From contig NZ_KE384409.1 in NCBI RefSeq assembly GCF_000425625.1, positions 1 through 64,000 of the forward strand: 64,000 bases of DNA, in the 5' to 3' direction. Below, piece by piece: positions 20,345-31,655 of this stretch. The notes beneath the pieces are model-generated. The model did no database searches and had not been told where the DNA came from. It was given only the letters and a program-made list of their open reading frames with translations. The stretch is from Stutzerimonas azotifigens DSM 17556. Lineage in GTDB: Bacteria; Pseudomonadota; Gammaproteobacteria; Pseudomonadales; Pseudomonadaceae. Within the stretch, counting starts at the first letter, position 1, and every line of letters begins with the position of its first letter. Both the position numbers and the translations under genes were made by a program.

Positions 20345-22417
20345 TCAGAACGTCAACTTCACCCCGGCATAGAGCGTGCGCCCCGGCGCCGGCTCGAAAT
20401 AGCGACCCGCCGCGGCATTGATGCGGATGTTGTCGTAGTAGTCGCGGCCGGTGAGGTTGTCGATGCCGAGGTAGGGCTCGATCTCCTGGCCGGCCCAGGC
20501 CAGGCGCTTGCCCACCCGCAGGTTGTACAGCGCGTAGCCGCCGATGCGGGTCTGGTTGGCGTCGTCGGCGTATTGCCGGCCGTAGGCGTTGGCGTTCACC
20601 CGGGTGTACCAGCCGTCGTACTCGTACTGCAGCTCGGTGAAGAGCGCGTGACGGGCGATTCCGGGCAGCGCGTTGTCATCGAACACCTCGTCGTCGAGGC
20701 GGTAGTCGACATAGCGATAGTCGTTGTAGCTGTAGGCGGCGGCCAGCGCCCAGCGCGGGGCGAAGCGCCAGTCCAGGCTCAGCTCGACGCCGTCGCGACG
20801 CGATTCGCCGGCGTTGCGGTAATAGGTGCGCCCCGGCTCGTCGGGCAGGGTGAAGGGCACCAGTTCGTCCTCGACCCGCACGCTGTAGAGCACGGCCTCG
20901 TAGCGCAGGTCGTCCCACTCGCCCTTCAGCCCGACCTCACGGTTTAGCGCCTGCGCCGGGCCCAGGGACGGGTTGAAGCCGCCGCCGGCCGGATTGGCCA
21001 GCTCGTTGTTGGTCGGCGTCTCGAACGAAGTGGCGACCCGCGCGTACAGGCGATGATGTGCATCGAGCCGGTAGCTCAGGCCGGCGCTGTAGTTCCAGTC
21101 GTCCAGGCGGCGGCTGCCCGACTCGTCCGGGTCGGTCGCGGTGACGAAGCGGTCGTCCACCTCGATGCGCACCTCGTCGTAGCGCAGCCCCAGCGTGGCC
21201 AGCCAGCGCTCGCTCAGGGCGATCTCGTCCTCGACGAACAGTGCCCAGCTGTCGACCTTTTCCTCCTGATCGCCGGTCCGCACCCCGCGCGTGCCCTGCA
21301 GGTTGTCGTGGCGGGTGCGGTCGTCGCGCTGGGCCTCCAGGTCGACCCCGGCGGTCAGCTGGTGGGCCATGCCGAACCACTGGGCGCGGTGGGTGTATTG
21401 CGTACCGAGGCCGGCGAAGTCGCGGTCGAATCCGGCCTGGCCGCCGTCCTCGAACGGCAGGCGGTTGGCGAAATCGCGCCGGCCGTACCAGGCCCGCACC
21501 AGGTAGTCGTCCTCGCCGGGCGCACGCCCCTTCCAGCTCAGCGCCATGCGCTGCTGGCGAACGCTTTCGTCGCCGTCGAACAGCAGGTTGTTCGGTGCGG
21601 CCCGGTCGCGGTCGGCACGGACTTCGTCGATGCGCAACCCGCCCGGGTCCTCGGTGCGGTTGTCGATGGCGTTGAGCGTCAGTCCCAGTTGCCCGGCGCT
21701 GGCATACCAGTTGAGCTTGCCGGTGACGGCCAGCGTTTCCGCGCGGTTGTGCGCGCGGTAGCCGTCCAGCTCCGTCCGGCTCACCGCGAACAGCGCGCCG
21801 AGGTCGCCCTGGCTGGCGCCGGCCTCGACCTGTGCACGGCGATAGCCGAGCTCGCCGCCGCTGAGATCGACCAGCGCGTAGGGCACTGCCGGTGGTTCGC
21901 GGGTCTCGATCAGCAGCACACCGCCGGCGGCGTTGCCGTAGAGCGTCGAGGCCGGGCCGCGCAGCACTTCCAGCCGTTCCACCAGGCCGAGGTCGAGGCC
22001 GTCGAGTTCGGTCTGGCCGTCGGGCATGGTCAGCGGCACGCCGTCCACCAGCACGCGCACCCCGCGCGTACCGAAGCTGGCGCGGGCGCCGAAGCCGCGG
22101 ATCGACAGGCGCATGCCCTGGGCGAAGTTGTAGCGGTCCTGCGTCAGCACGCCGGGCACGGGCGCCAGCAGGCGGTCGAGCGTCAGGCGCTGCTCGCCCT
22201 GCACGTCGGCGGCCTCCACCGCGCCGACTGCGGCGGGGGTCTGCAGCCAGCCGGAGCTGGTGCGCGGTGCGGTGATGATCAGCGGTTCGACCACCACCGG
22301 CTCCTGGGCGAAGGCCATCGCGGGCAGGGAGAACGGCAGCAGCAGGAGCCAGGTGCGCGGCGGTGAAGATCGGAAGGCAGACACGGGGCGACTGTCCTTG
22401 TGCAGTGTTCTGGTCAT
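20345..22417 (-). CDS. TonB-dependent outer-membrane receptor
   Basis: 690 residues. A signal peptide ends about A-F-A-Q, then a TonB-box-like stretch (EPLIITAPR), the plug domain (VPGVLTQDRY, IRGFGARASFGTRGVRVLVDG, LEVLRGPASTLYGNAAGG) and a 22-strand barrel ending in GRTLYAGVKLTF with a terminal Phe, as required for BAM insertion. It imports an iron chelate or another scarce nutrient; the ligand cannot be read from the sequence. Start at ATG 22417; longer reads begin at a TTG. It lies 60 bases after aceK on the same strand. Confidence 0.85.
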   Translation of the reverse strand: MTRTLHKDSRPVSAFRSSPPRTWLLLLPFSLPAMAFAQEPVVVEPLIITAPRTSSGWLQTPAAVGAVEAADVQGEQRLTLDRLLAPVPGVLTQDRYNFAQGMRLSIRGFGARASFGTRGVRVLVDGVPLTMPDGQTELDGLDLGLVERLEVLRGPASTLYGNAAGGVLLIETREPPAVPYALVDLSGGELGYRRAQVEAGASQGDLGALFAVSRTELDGYRAHNRAETLAVTGKLNWYASAGQLGLTLNAIDNRTEDPGGLRIDEVRADRDRAAPNNLLFDGDESVRQQRMALSWKGRAPGEDDYLVRAWYGRRDFANRLPFEDGGQAGFDRDFAGLGTQYTHRAQWFGMAHQLTAGVDLEAQRDDRTRHDNLQGTRGVRTGDQEEKVDSWALFVEDEIALSERWLATLGLRYDEVRIEVDDRFVTATDPDESGSRRLDDWNYSAGLSYRLDAHHRLYARVATSFETPTNNELANPAGGGFNPSLGPAQALNREVGLKGEWDDLRYEAVLYSVRVEDELVPFTLPDEPGRTYYRNAGESRRDGVELSLDWRFAPRWALAAAYSYNDYRYVDYRLDDEVFDDNALPGIARHALFTELQYEYDGWYTRVNANAYGRQYADDANQTRIGGYALYNLRVGKRLAWAGQEIEPYLGIDNLTGRDYYDNIRINAAAGRYFEPAPGRTLYAGVKLTF

Positions 22418-22477
22418 CGCCTCCGGGCCGAGCGGACCGGGGCGGGCCTGCAATGGACCACGGCGAGCCGGGAGGGT

Positions 22478-24217
22478 TTACTGACTCGCCGCCATCCGCT
22501 GCGCGATCGCCCGGCGCCGGTACGGAAACACGTCGATCACCCTCCCCTCGCGAATCGCCGCCTGCAGGCCCTTCCAGTAATCGGCGTCGTACAGCTCGCC
22601 GTGCAACCGCGCGAAGAGCCGGCGCTGCGCCGCGTCGGCGAACAGGAAGCGCGGGAATTCCTCGGGGAAGACGTCGTTCGGCCCCACCGAGTACCAGGGC
22701 TCGGAGGCCAGTTCGTCCTCCGGGTAGCGCGGCTCGGGGATGTGCCGGAAGTTGATCTCGGTGAGGTAGCTGATCTCGTCGTAATCGTAGAACACCACGC
22801 GTCCGTGGCGGGTGACGCCGAAGTTCTTCAGCAGCATGTCGCCGGGAAAGATGTTGGCCGCGGCCAGCTGCTTGATGGCCAGGCCGTAGTCTTCCAGCAC
22901 CTCGAGCGTCTGCTGCTCGCCGGCGTTCTCCAGGTAGAGGTTCAGCGGCGTCATCCGGCGCTCGGTCCAGCAGTGGCGGATGAGCACCGTATCGCCCTCG
23001 ACCACCACCGTGGAAGGCGCGACCTCCAGCAGCTCGGCGAGGCACTCGGGCTCGAAGCGCGCCCTGGGAAAGCGGAAGTCGGCGAATTCCTGGGTGTCGG
23101 CCATGCGCCCGACCCGGTCGACGTGCTTGACCAGCCGGTACTTCTCGATGACGGTCGCGCGGTCGACGCTCTTGATCGGCGAGAAGCGGTCCTTGATGAC
23201 CTTGAACACGGTGTTGAAGCCCGGCAGCGTGAACACGCTCATGACCATGCCGCGCACGCCGGGCGCCATCACGAAGCGGTCGTCGCTGGTGGCCAGGTGT
23301 TCGATCAGCGCCCGGTAGAACTCCGACTTGCCGTGCTTGTAGAAGCCGATCGAGGTGTACAGCTCGGCGACGTGCTTGGCCGGCAGGATGCGCTTGAGGA
23401 ACGCGACGAACTCGGCGGGGATCGCCACCTCGACCATGAAGTACGAGCGGGTGAAGGAGAAAATGATCGACACCTCCGACTCGTCGGTGATCAGGGTGTC
23501 GGCCACCACGCCTAGGCCTTCGCGATTGAGCAGCGGGATCACCAGCGGCCACTGCTCGTCGCGGGTGAAGAGGCGCCCGACCAGGTAGGCGCCCTTGTTG
23601 CGGTAGAGCACCGAGGCGAACAGCTCCACGGCCAGCACCGGATCCTTGCACACCCAGTCCGGCAGATACTGGCGCAGTTGGGCCTCGAGCCGCGCGCAGT
23701 CGCCTGCCAGGTCGGCATGGGGCACCGAGAAGGCGTAGTCGCGCAGGATGCGTTCGAGCATCCCGCGCAGGTCGCCGTCAGGCGTGTAGCGGCGGATCTG
23801 CGTCGCCCTCTGCGGGGCGCGCATGGCCGGGCGCGTGCTGTGGATGAACATGGTGCCGTCGTTGATGCAGTCGTGACTGAACAGGCGGCAGAAGATCGAG
23901 TTGTACCAGGTCTCGGCCAGCTCATCGTCAAGACGCCGGTCGATCAGCTCGATGTAGGCGGCCTTGACCTCCGGCCAGGCCTCGACGTTCAGCAGCGCGG
24001 CCTCGTCGAAGGCCTGGCGCAGCCGCGCGCCGGTCTCGGCCACCTTCTCCTCGTACAGCTTGATGCGCGCGGCGGAGGCCTGCTGCGCCTCCTGCCAGCG
24101 CGCCTGCTCGAAGCGCACCCGCGCGCCTTCGGTGATGCGGCGAAACCACTCGCGGTAATCGTCGAAGCCGAGAAGAACCTGCCGGGCGATGTCCGCGGCC
24201 AGCCTGTGCTGCGCCAT
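22478..24217 (-). CDS. aceK: Isocitrate dehydrogenase kinase/phosphatase AceK
   Basis: 579 residues, the normal length. An N-terminal helical regulatory domain precedes a kinase-like domain with the ATP loop region [18 protein letters not shown] and catalytic block [17 protein letters not shown]. The enzyme both phosphorylates and dephosphorylates isocitrate dehydrogenase and so sets the split between the TCA cycle and glyoxylate bypass. It stands apart from aceA/aceB here, as is usual in pseudomonads. Confidence 0.95.
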   Translation of the reverse strand: MAQHRLAADIARQVLLGFDDYREWFRRITEGARVRFEQARWQEAQQASAARIKLYEEKVAETGARLRQAFDEAALLNVEAWPEVKAAYIELIDRRLDDELAETWYNSIFCRLFSHDCINDGTMFIHSTRPAMRAPQRATQIRRYTPDGDLRGMLERILRDYAFSVPHADLAGDCARLEAQLRQYLPDWVCKDPVLAVELFASVLYRNKGAYLVGRLFTRDEQWPLVIPLLNREGLGVVADTLITDESEVSIIFSFTRSYFMVEVAIPAEFVAFLKRILPAKHVAELYTSIGFYKHGKSEFYRALIEHLATSDDRFVMAPGVRGMVMSVFTLPGFNTVFKVIKDRFSPIKSVDRATVIEKYRLVKHVDRVGRMADTQEFADFRFPRARFEPECLAELLEVAPSTVVVEGDTVLIRHCWTERRMTPLNLYLENAGEQQTLEVLEDYGLAIKQLAAANIFPGDMLLKNFGVTRHGRVVFYDYDEISYLTEINFRHIPEPRYPEDELASEPWYSVGPNDVFPEEFPRFLFADAAQRRLFARLHGELYDADYWKGLQAAIREGRVIDVFPYRRRAIAQRMAASQ

Positions 24218-24280
24218 GTCGAATACCTGGGACGGGATTCCGAGCTTAGCCAGTGCCCGGTCGCAAGGAAAGGCACGCCC

Positions 24281-24462
24281 TCATCCGGCCCTGCGGGCCA
24301 CCTTCTCCCGGCGGGAGAAGGGACAGCCTCGGCGAACACCTGTAGGAGCAGGCTCTGCCTGCGACCCGGAAGCCTCGTTCGCGGTCAAAACCCCACGGGC
24401 ATATGCGGGCACGCGCTCTTGTAGGAGCGACCTCGGTCGCGAACCGAGCCTGCACGGAGCCG
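24281..24462. repeat. Composite REP duplication, copy 1
   Basis: Begins TCATCCGGCCCTGCGGGCC, continues with a GGCGGGAGAAGG palindrome, two TGTAGGAGC elements (about 24350 and 24420) and ends at GCACGGAGCC. The TGTAGGAGCGACCTCGGTCG part is the standard Pseudomonas REP type. Confidence 0.85.
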
Positions 24463-24529
24463 CGTATCGACACCGAAACAGCGCCTCTTCCTCCGGGGGA
24501 GGGCTGGGTGATGGTCTGCGCACGCCCCC

Positions 24530-24710
24530 TCATCCGGCCCTCCGGGCCACCTTCTCCCGGCGGGAGAAGGGACAGCCTCGGCGAACACCTGTAGGAGCAG
24601 GCTCTGCCTGCGACCCGGAAGCCTCGTCGCGGCCAAGCCCCCACGGGCATATGCGGGCACGCGCTCTTGTAGGAGCGACCTCGGTCGCGAACCGGGCCTG
24701 CACGGAGCCG
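24530..24710. repeat. Composite REP duplication, copy 2
   Basis: Same orientation and order as copy 1 at a distance of 249 bases, with only a handful of differences (for example CCCTGCGGG to CCCTCCGGG, and a changed stretch in the middle at about 24628-24640). Confidence 0.85.
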
Positions 24711-24762
24711 GCGCACGCACCTGCGCCCCGCTCTCGCTACGAAAGAAAAAGGGCCGCGGCTG

Positions 24763-25737
<975 letters not shown>

Positions 25738-25842
25738 GGCGAAAGTCCTTCTGGCAGGCCGGTAGGGCCTAAAAGCCTATGCCCGCCCATGCAACCCGTC
25801 AAAGCCGCTGAACCCCGCTGCCGGGCGGCAGTCAGTCTAGGC

Positions 25843-26916
25843 ATGAGAAAAGCCGCCACGATCCCGCTCATCACCATTCTGGTCATTGCCGCACTGCTGC
25901 TGGTGCTGCACCTGGCCCTGCCCATGATCGTGCGCAACATGCTCAACGACAAGCTCGCGGACATGGGCGACTACCGCGGCCACGTCGAGGACGTGGATCT
26001 GGCCTGGTGGCGAGGCATGTACCAGATCGACGGCCTGACCATCACCAAGGCCAGCGGCGAGGTGCAGGTGCCCTTCCTCGACGTGCCGTCGGTCGACCTG
26101 GGCGTCAGCTGGTCCGCCCTCTGGCACGAGCACGCCATCGTCGCGGTGGTGGACGTCAACCAGCCGACGCTGAACTTCGTCGACGCCGAAAGCGAAGAGC
26201 AGCAGCAGGCCGGCGAAGGCATCGACTGGCGGGACACGCTGCAGGAGATGCTGCTGATCCGCCTGGATGAGGTGAACATCCACGACGGCACCCTGCACTT
26301 TCGCAATTTCACCTCGGACCCGCAGGTCAACCTGTACGCCCAGCAGGTCGACCTGACCATCCTCAACCTGACCAACGCGCGCCAGACCGAAGGCTCGCGG
26401 GACGCCAGCATGCGTGGTACCGGGCAATTCCTCGGCCACGCACCGATGGAGCTCGACGCCAGTTTCGACCCGCTGGTGCGCATGGAGGACTTCGCCGTGC
26501 AGTTCCGCGTCACCGGCGTCGACCTCACCCGGCTGAACGACTTCGCCAGCGCCTATGGCCGCTTCGATTTCCGCGGCGGCGAAGGCGACCTGGTGGTCGA
26601 GGCCGAGGCCACCGACAGCCAGCTCAGCGGCTACGTCAAGCCGCTGCTGCGCAACGTCGACGTGTTCAACTTCCAGCAGGACGTGGAGAACGAGGACAAG
26701 GGCGTGCTGCGCGGCCTCTGGGAAGCGGTGGTCGGCGGTGGCCAGAACGTCCTGCAGAACCAGCAGAAGGACCAGTTCGCCACCCGCATCGAACTGTCCG
26801 GCCGGCTCGACGATGCACAGATCAGCCCCATGCAGGCGTTCATCGCGATCCTGCGCAACGCCTTCGTCGAGGCCTTCACGCCGCGCTTCGAGCGCGCGCT
26901 GGAAGAGAACGAATGA
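25843..26916 (+). CDS. DUF748/AsmA-like inner-membrane-anchored protein
   Basis: 357 residues. One N-terminal transmembrane helix (about 7-28) is followed by a periplasmic AsmA-like beta-rich domain (VDLAWWRGMYQIDGLTITKASG, then HDGTLHFRNF, TGQFLGHAPMELDASFDP). Related DUF748 and AsmA proteins are linked to envelope lipid transport; this short form has no assigned role. It is divergent from cysK. Confidence 0.75.
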   Translation: MRKAATIPLITILVIAALLLVLHLALPMIVRNMLNDKLADMGDYRGHVEDVDLAWWRGMYQIDGLTITKASGEVQVPFLDVPSVDLGVSWSALWHEHAIVAVVDVNQPTLNFVDAESEEQQQAGEGIDWRDTLQEMLLIRLDEVNIHDGTLHFRNFTSDPQVNLYAQQVDLTILNLTNARQTEGSRDASMRGTGQFLGHAPMELDASFDPLVRMEDFAVQFRVTGVDLTRLNDFASAYGRFDFRGGEGDLVVEAEATDSQLSGYVKPLLRNVDVFNFQQDVENEDKGVLRGLWEAVVGGGQNVLQNQQKDQFATRIELSGRLDDAQISPMQAFIAILRNAFVEAFTPRFERALEENE

Positions 26917-26933
26917 AGTCCGCGCCACGGTGC

Positions 26934-26990
26934 ATTCAGTGACTGAATACCGCCCGTTCGTTCACAGTCGTCCTCGGCCGCGGGTATAGT
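26934..26990 (+). promoter_or_regulatory. Predicted moxR operon promoter with upstream palindrome
   Basis: A sigma70-like pair, TTCACA (26961-26966) and TATAGT (26985-26990), spaced 18 bases. Upstream lies a perfect 15-base palindrome ATTCAGT-G-ACTGAAT (26934-26948), about 20 bases before the -35 box, where an activator or repressor could bind. The first downstream gene starts at 27044. Confidence 0.5.
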
Positions 26991-27043
26991 CGGAGCGTTT
27001 ATCAGTCAATGCCCCGCGCGGGCCCAGGCTCAAGGATCACCCG

Positions 27044-27889
<846 letters not shown>

Positions 27890-27941
27890 GCCATCCGGCC
27901 GGCGCCTGCGGCCCGTTCGACCCAACTGCTGGAGACTCGCC

Positions 27942-28334
27942 ATGCATACCGGTAGCTGCCTGTGCGGCGCGGTCAAGTACCGCATCGACACCGACATCGA
28001 TTCGCTGACCCACTGCCACTGCAGCATGTGCCGCAAGGCACACGGGGCCGCCTTCGCCACCTATGCGAACGTGCCGCTGGACCGCTTCCACCTGACCGCA
28101 GGCAAGGAAGAGCTCGGCGTCTACCACTCTTCCGAGCACGTGACCCGCACCTTCTGCAAGCACTGCGGGGCGAACCTGCAGTTCGTCGACAACCGCGAGC
28201 ACGAAGTCGGGATCGCGGTCGGCACGCTGGATTCGCCGCTGCCCCCGCCGCCGCAGTCGCACATCTTCGTCGGCTCCAAGGCGGACTGGTACGAGATCCG
28301 CGACGGCCTGCCGGAACACCAGGGCGATGCCTGA
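27942..28334 (+). CDS. GFA-domain (Mss4-like zinc fold) protein
   Basis: 130 residues. Zinc-binding cysteines of the glutathione-dependent formaldehyde-activating (GFA) fold are present: GSCLCGAV, CHCSMCRK and TFCKHCGANL. Family members bind zinc and sometimes glutathione; most have no proven reaction. It lies between moxR and the VWA gene on the same strand with short spacers, which suggests one operon. Confidence 0.85.
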   Translation: MHTGSCLCGAVKYRIDTDIDSLTHCHCSMCRKAHGAAFATYANVPLDRFHLTAGKEELGVYHSSEHVTRTFCKHCGANLQFVDNREHEVGIAVGTLDSPLPPPPQSHIFVGSKADWYEIRDGLPEHQGDA

Positions 28335-28388
28335 CCGCCTGCCCACCACCATCCGCCGCGCCGGCCCGAGCGCGGCCCCGAGGTAGCC

Positions 28389-29570
28389 ATGCTGCTTGGC
28401 CTTTTCAACGAGATGCGCGCCGCCAAGGTCCCGGTGTCGGTGCGTGAACTGCTGGACCTGATCGACGCCCTGGAGCACAAGGTGGTGTTCGCCGACATGG
28501 AGGAGTTCTACTTCCTGGCGCGCACCATCATGGTCAAGGACGAGCGCCACTTCGACAAGTTCGACCGGGCCTTCGGCGCCTACTTCAAGGGCCTGGAGAA
28601 CCTCGACCAGTACCTGCAGGCGCTGATCCCCGAAGACTGGCTGCGCAAGGAATTCGAGCGCCTGCTGACCGACGAGGAAAAGGCGCAGATCCAGTCGCTC
28701 GGGGGGCTGGACAAGCTCATCGAGGAATTCAAGAAGCGCCTCGAGGAGCAGAAGGAGCGGCATGCCGGCGGCAACAAGTGGATCGGTACCGGCGGCACCA
28801 GCCCGTTCGGCTCCGGCGGCTTCAACCCCGAGGGCATCCGCGTCGGCGACGCCGGCAAGCGCCAGGGCAAGGCGGTCAAGGTCTGGGACCAGCGCGAGTA
28901 CAAGAACCTCGACGACAACGTCGAACTGGGCACCCGCAACATCAAGATCGCCCTGCGCCGGCTGCGCAGGTTCGCCCGCGAAGGCGCCGCCGAGGAGCTG
29001 GACATCGACGGCACCATCGACCACACCGCCAAGGATGCCGGCCTGCTGAACATCCAGATGCGGCCGGAGCGGCGCAACGCGGTCAAGCTGTTGCTGCTGT
29101 TCGACATCGGCGGCTCGATGGACGCCCACGTGAAGGTCTGCGAGGAGCTGTTCTCGGCTTGCAAGACCGAGTTCAAGCACCTGGAGTACTTCTACTTCCA
29201 CAACTTCATCTACGAATCGGTGTGGAAGAACAACTTCCGCCGCATGTCCGAACGCACCTCGACGCTGGACCTGCTGCACAAGTACGGTCCGGACTACAAG
29301 GTGGTGTTCGTCGGCGATGCGGCCATGGCGCCCTACGAAATCACCCAGCCCGGCGGCAGCGTCGAGCACTGGAACGAGGAAGCCGGCTACGTCTGGATGC
29401 AGCGCTTCATGGAAAAGTACAGGAAGCTCATCTGGATCAACCCCTACCCGAAGGACACCTGGGGCTACACCTCCTCCACCGGCATCATCCGCGAACTGGT
29501 GGAAGACCGCATGTACCCGCTGACCCTGAGCGGGCTCGAGGAAGGCATGCGCTTTCTCTCGCGCGGCTGA
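28389..29570 (+). CDS. VWA/CoxE-like protein partner of MoxR
   Basis: 393 residues. A helical N-terminal part (about 1-200), then a von Willebrand A domain starting near VKLLLLFDIGGSM. The MIDAS motif reads D-I-G-G-S, not the canonical D-x-S-x-S, so one serine ligand is replaced by glycine. The pair MoxR-VWA is a widespread chaperone module with mostly unknown clients. Family placement is secure; whether metal is still bound at the MIDAS site is uncertain. Confidence 0.85.
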   Translation: MLLGLFNEMRAAKVPVSVRELLDLIDALEHKVVFADMEEFYFLARTIMVKDERHFDKFDRAFGAYFKGLENLDQYLQALIPEDWLRKEFERLLTDEEKAQIQSLGGLDKLIEEFKKRLEEQKERHAGGNKWIGTGGTSPFGSGGFNPEGIRVGDAGKRQGKAVKVWDQREYKNLDDNVELGTRNIKIALRRLRRFAREGAAEELDIDGTIDHTAKDAGLLNIQMRPERRNAVKLLLLFDIGGSMDAHVKVCEELFSACKTEFKHLEYFYFHNFIYESVWKNNFRRMSERTSTLDLLHKYGPDYKVVFVGDAAMAPYEITQPGGSVEHWNEEAGYVWMQRFMEKYRKLIWINPYPKDTWGYTSSTGIIRELVEDRMYPLTLSGLEEGMRFLSRG

Positions 29571-29582
29571 GCCACCGGCGGC

Positions 29583-30107
29583 TCAGGCGACCCGCCGGCG
29601 GCGGCGGGAGCGCCGTCCGCCGAGGCCCGCCAGCCGCGCCAGGCCGACCAGGATGACTTCCGGAATCCAGGCGAACAGCAGCGCACAGCCCAGCCCCCAG
29701 GCGATGGCGTCCGGCGCCAGCAGCACCTGGAAGCGATAGCCGGCCCAGGCCTCGTCCAGCAGGCGCCGGTCGGCGCCGAACAGCAGGTGCCAGACCCGCG
29801 CGAACCAGGGGCCCTGCATCGCCCGCCATTCCCGCTCCAGCAGCCGCTCGCGGTCGACCAGCGCCTGCACGCTTTGCGCATCGCTCTGGAACACCGGGTC
29901 CTGGCTGTTGCGGTAGTGCTCGACCAGCGCCGCCAGGTCGCCGTCGAAGAAGCGCCGCGCGCTTTCCTCGAACCCGGCCAGCCCCTGCCGGGCCTCCAGC
30001 CGCCGGGCTTCGACGTGACTGGTGTAGTTCTCCACGAACCCGGGCACCTGGACGCCGATCAGCAGGCCCAGCGCGAACAGCATCAGCCGCAGGTAGCTTC
30101 TCAGCAT
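29583..30107 (-). CDS. DUF2937 family membrane protein
   Basis: 174 residues. An N-terminal membrane helix (about 3-24), a middle charged helical region, and a C-terminal membrane helix (about 133-155) before a very basic tail (RRSRRRRRVA). Typical of DUF2937, function unknown. The ATG at 30107 lies inside the end of the amidotransferase gene (7-base overlap), so translation is likely coupled. Confidence 0.75.
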   Translation of the reverse strand: MLRSYLRLMLFALGLLIGVQVPGFVENYTSHVEARRLEARQGLAGFEESARRFFDGDLAALVEHYRNSQDPVFQSDAQSVQALVDRERLLEREWRAMQGPWFARVWHLLFGADRRLLDEAWAGYRFQVLLAPDAIAWGLGCALLFAWIPEVILVGLARLAGLGGRRSRRRRRVA

Positions 30108-30889
30108 GCCGGTTCGTCCCCGCGCCCGCGCGCCACGCATTCGCCCAGGCGCCAGAGCGTCCATTCACCTGCGCCGTGGGTGGTCCAGGTCTCGTTCTGG
30201 GTCAAGGGCTCGGTGGCCAGCACGGTGACGATGTCCTTGGGCGTGGTTTCGGTCTGGAAGTCAACGGTGAGCTCGGCGTCGCGCAGCTGCGCATGGCCGA
30301 AGGGCGCGCGCCGGGTGATTTCCACCAGCTTGGTGCTGCAGAAGCTGAACAGCCACTCGCCGTTGCTCAGCAGGCAGTTGAACACGCCGCATCGGCGATA
30401 GCCCTGGCAGGCCTCGACGATGATCGGCAGCAGGTCGTTGACCTCGACGGGTTCGGGAAAGTCTGCGCGGATGCGGTTGAGCAGGTCACAGAAGGCCGCC
30501 TCGCTGTCGGTCTCGCCGACCGGCCGGTAGAAGCCCGGCGCCGGGCTGAAGTCCGCCAGCTGGCCGTTGTGCGCGAAGCACCAGTTGCGCCCCCAGAGCT
30601 CGCGGACGAAGGGGTGGGTGTTGACCAGCGAGACCTTGCCGACGTTGGCCTGGCGGATGTGGCCGATCACCACCTCGCTCTTGATCAGGTAGTGCTGGAC
30701 CATCCTCGCGACTTCGGACTCGCAGCTGGCGACCGGGTCCTGGAACAGCCGCAGCCCCCTGCCCTCGTAGAACGCCAGGCCCCAGCCGTCCTTGTGCGGG
30801 CCGGTCTTGCCGCCGCGCTGCATCAGGCCGGTGAAGCTGAACACGATATCGGTCGGGACGTTGGCGCTCATGCCGAGCAGTTCGCACAT
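30101..30889 (-). CDS. Class II glutamine amidotransferase (YafJ-like)
   Basis: 262 residues. Starts MCELLGMSAN, so Cys2 becomes the N-terminal nucleophile after Met removal, as in Ntn glutaminases. GHIRQANVG, NTHPF, FAHNG and the GETDSEAAF motif are the glutamine-binding signature. No synthase domain is attached, as in YafJ. Stand-alone members hydrolyse or transfer glutamine amide; the acceptor is not known. GGAG is 8 bases before the ATG. Confidence 0.88.
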   Translation of the reverse strand: MCELLGMSANVPTDIVFSFTGLMQRGGKTGPHKDGWGLAFYEGRGLRLFQDPVASCESEVARMVQHYLIKSEVVIGHIRQANVGKVSLVNTHPFVRELWGRNWCFAHNGQLADFSPAPGFYRPVGETDSEAAFCDLLNRIRADFPEPVEVNDLLPIIVEACQGYRRCGVFNCLLSNGEWLFSFCSTKLVEITRRAPFGHAQLRDAELTVDFQTETTPKDIVTVLATEPLTQNETWTTHGAGEWTLWRLGECVARGRGDEPAC

Positions 30890-30951
30890 GCCGTTACTCC
30901 ATCGCTCGTCTGGTCAACCTCGGCGAGCCCGCATGCCCACCGTCGCTCGGG

Positions 30952-31437
30952 TCAAAGCCGCGGTTCGGTGCGCAACCGGCCGTTGTTCGGGTAGCGCAGC
31001 GGTTCCGGCTCGTTCTCGTCCTGTTCGGCCATCCGCTCGCGCAGCGTGCGCGGGTCATCCTCGGCGGCGGCTTCCCCGCGTTCGGCGCGCCGTCGGGCGA
31101 GACGCCGCTCCAGCGGCCAGCGCAGGGCCACCAGCGCCAGGTACAGGGAGAACGCGATGATGCCGTACAGCGCCAGGTCGGCCACCGCGCGCCAGGCGTT
31201 GTTGCCGACCTTGAACAGCAAGTCCAGCGCGGTGATGGCGATCGCCGGCGCGAACAGCTCGCGGGCCGGGTCGACGATGGTCGGCGTGAGCAGCAGCACC
31301 GCCACCAGCAGGCGCAGGGGCTCGCGCAGCCAGCGCCACAGCGGGCGGGTCATGCGGAACCACACCAGCAGGCAGCCGAGCGAGGCGATGCCGTAGGCGA
31401 TCCAGGCGAGCAGGTAGTCGTTTTCGAAAATCAGCAT
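30952..31437 (-). CDS. Hypothetical inner-membrane protein
   Basis: 161 residues with three to four predicted membrane helices in the first 110 residues (YLLAWIAYGIASLGCLLVWF, then LRLLVAVLLLTPTIV, and LALYGIIAFSLYLALVAL), followed by a charged cytoplasmic-type tail (ERRLARRRAERGEAAAEDD). A conserved pseudomonad protein of unknown role as far as I can tell. It is 62 bases before the amidotransferase gene and probably cotranscribed. Confidence 0.65.
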   Translation of the reverse strand: MLIFENDYLLAWIAYGIASLGCLLVWFRMTRPLWRWLREPLRLLVAVLLLTPTIVDPARELFAPAIAITALDLLFKVGNNAWRAVADLALYGIIAFSLYLALVALRWPLERRLARRRAERGEAAAEDDPRTLRERMAEQDENEPEPLRYPNNGRLRTEPRL

Positions 31438-31655
31438 GTCGAACTCTCAAATGACGCGACCGGAAACGGGCCGCCGATGCAGCCGCGCATCATACCAGCG
31501 AGGCCGTCTGGCGCCTGGCCGAGCGTCCGCTCGCCGCACCCACTGGCCGGAGTGCCGACAACGCCGTATAACGTACGCCGGGCGTCGCCCAATAACGATA
31601 AAAACAGCTGATGGACGGCCATACTGTCCACAACGACCACTCAGGAGGAGACATC

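Larger units (their letters stand above)
24218..24762. repeat. Repeat block between aceK and cysK
   Basis: 545 bases without a gene. Made of two copies of a composite ~182-base repeat (listed separately) separated by about 67 unique bases. Nothing else recognised. Confidence 0.8.

Noticed and set aside
20937-23651. 904-codon minus-strand frame
   Set aside because: Out-of-frame overlap of aceK and the TonB receptor, both of which are unambiguous in their own frames.
24281-24710. Direct repeats as a CRISPR array
   Set aside because: Units are ~182 bases, only two copies, made of REP palindromes with conserved spacers and no cas genes.
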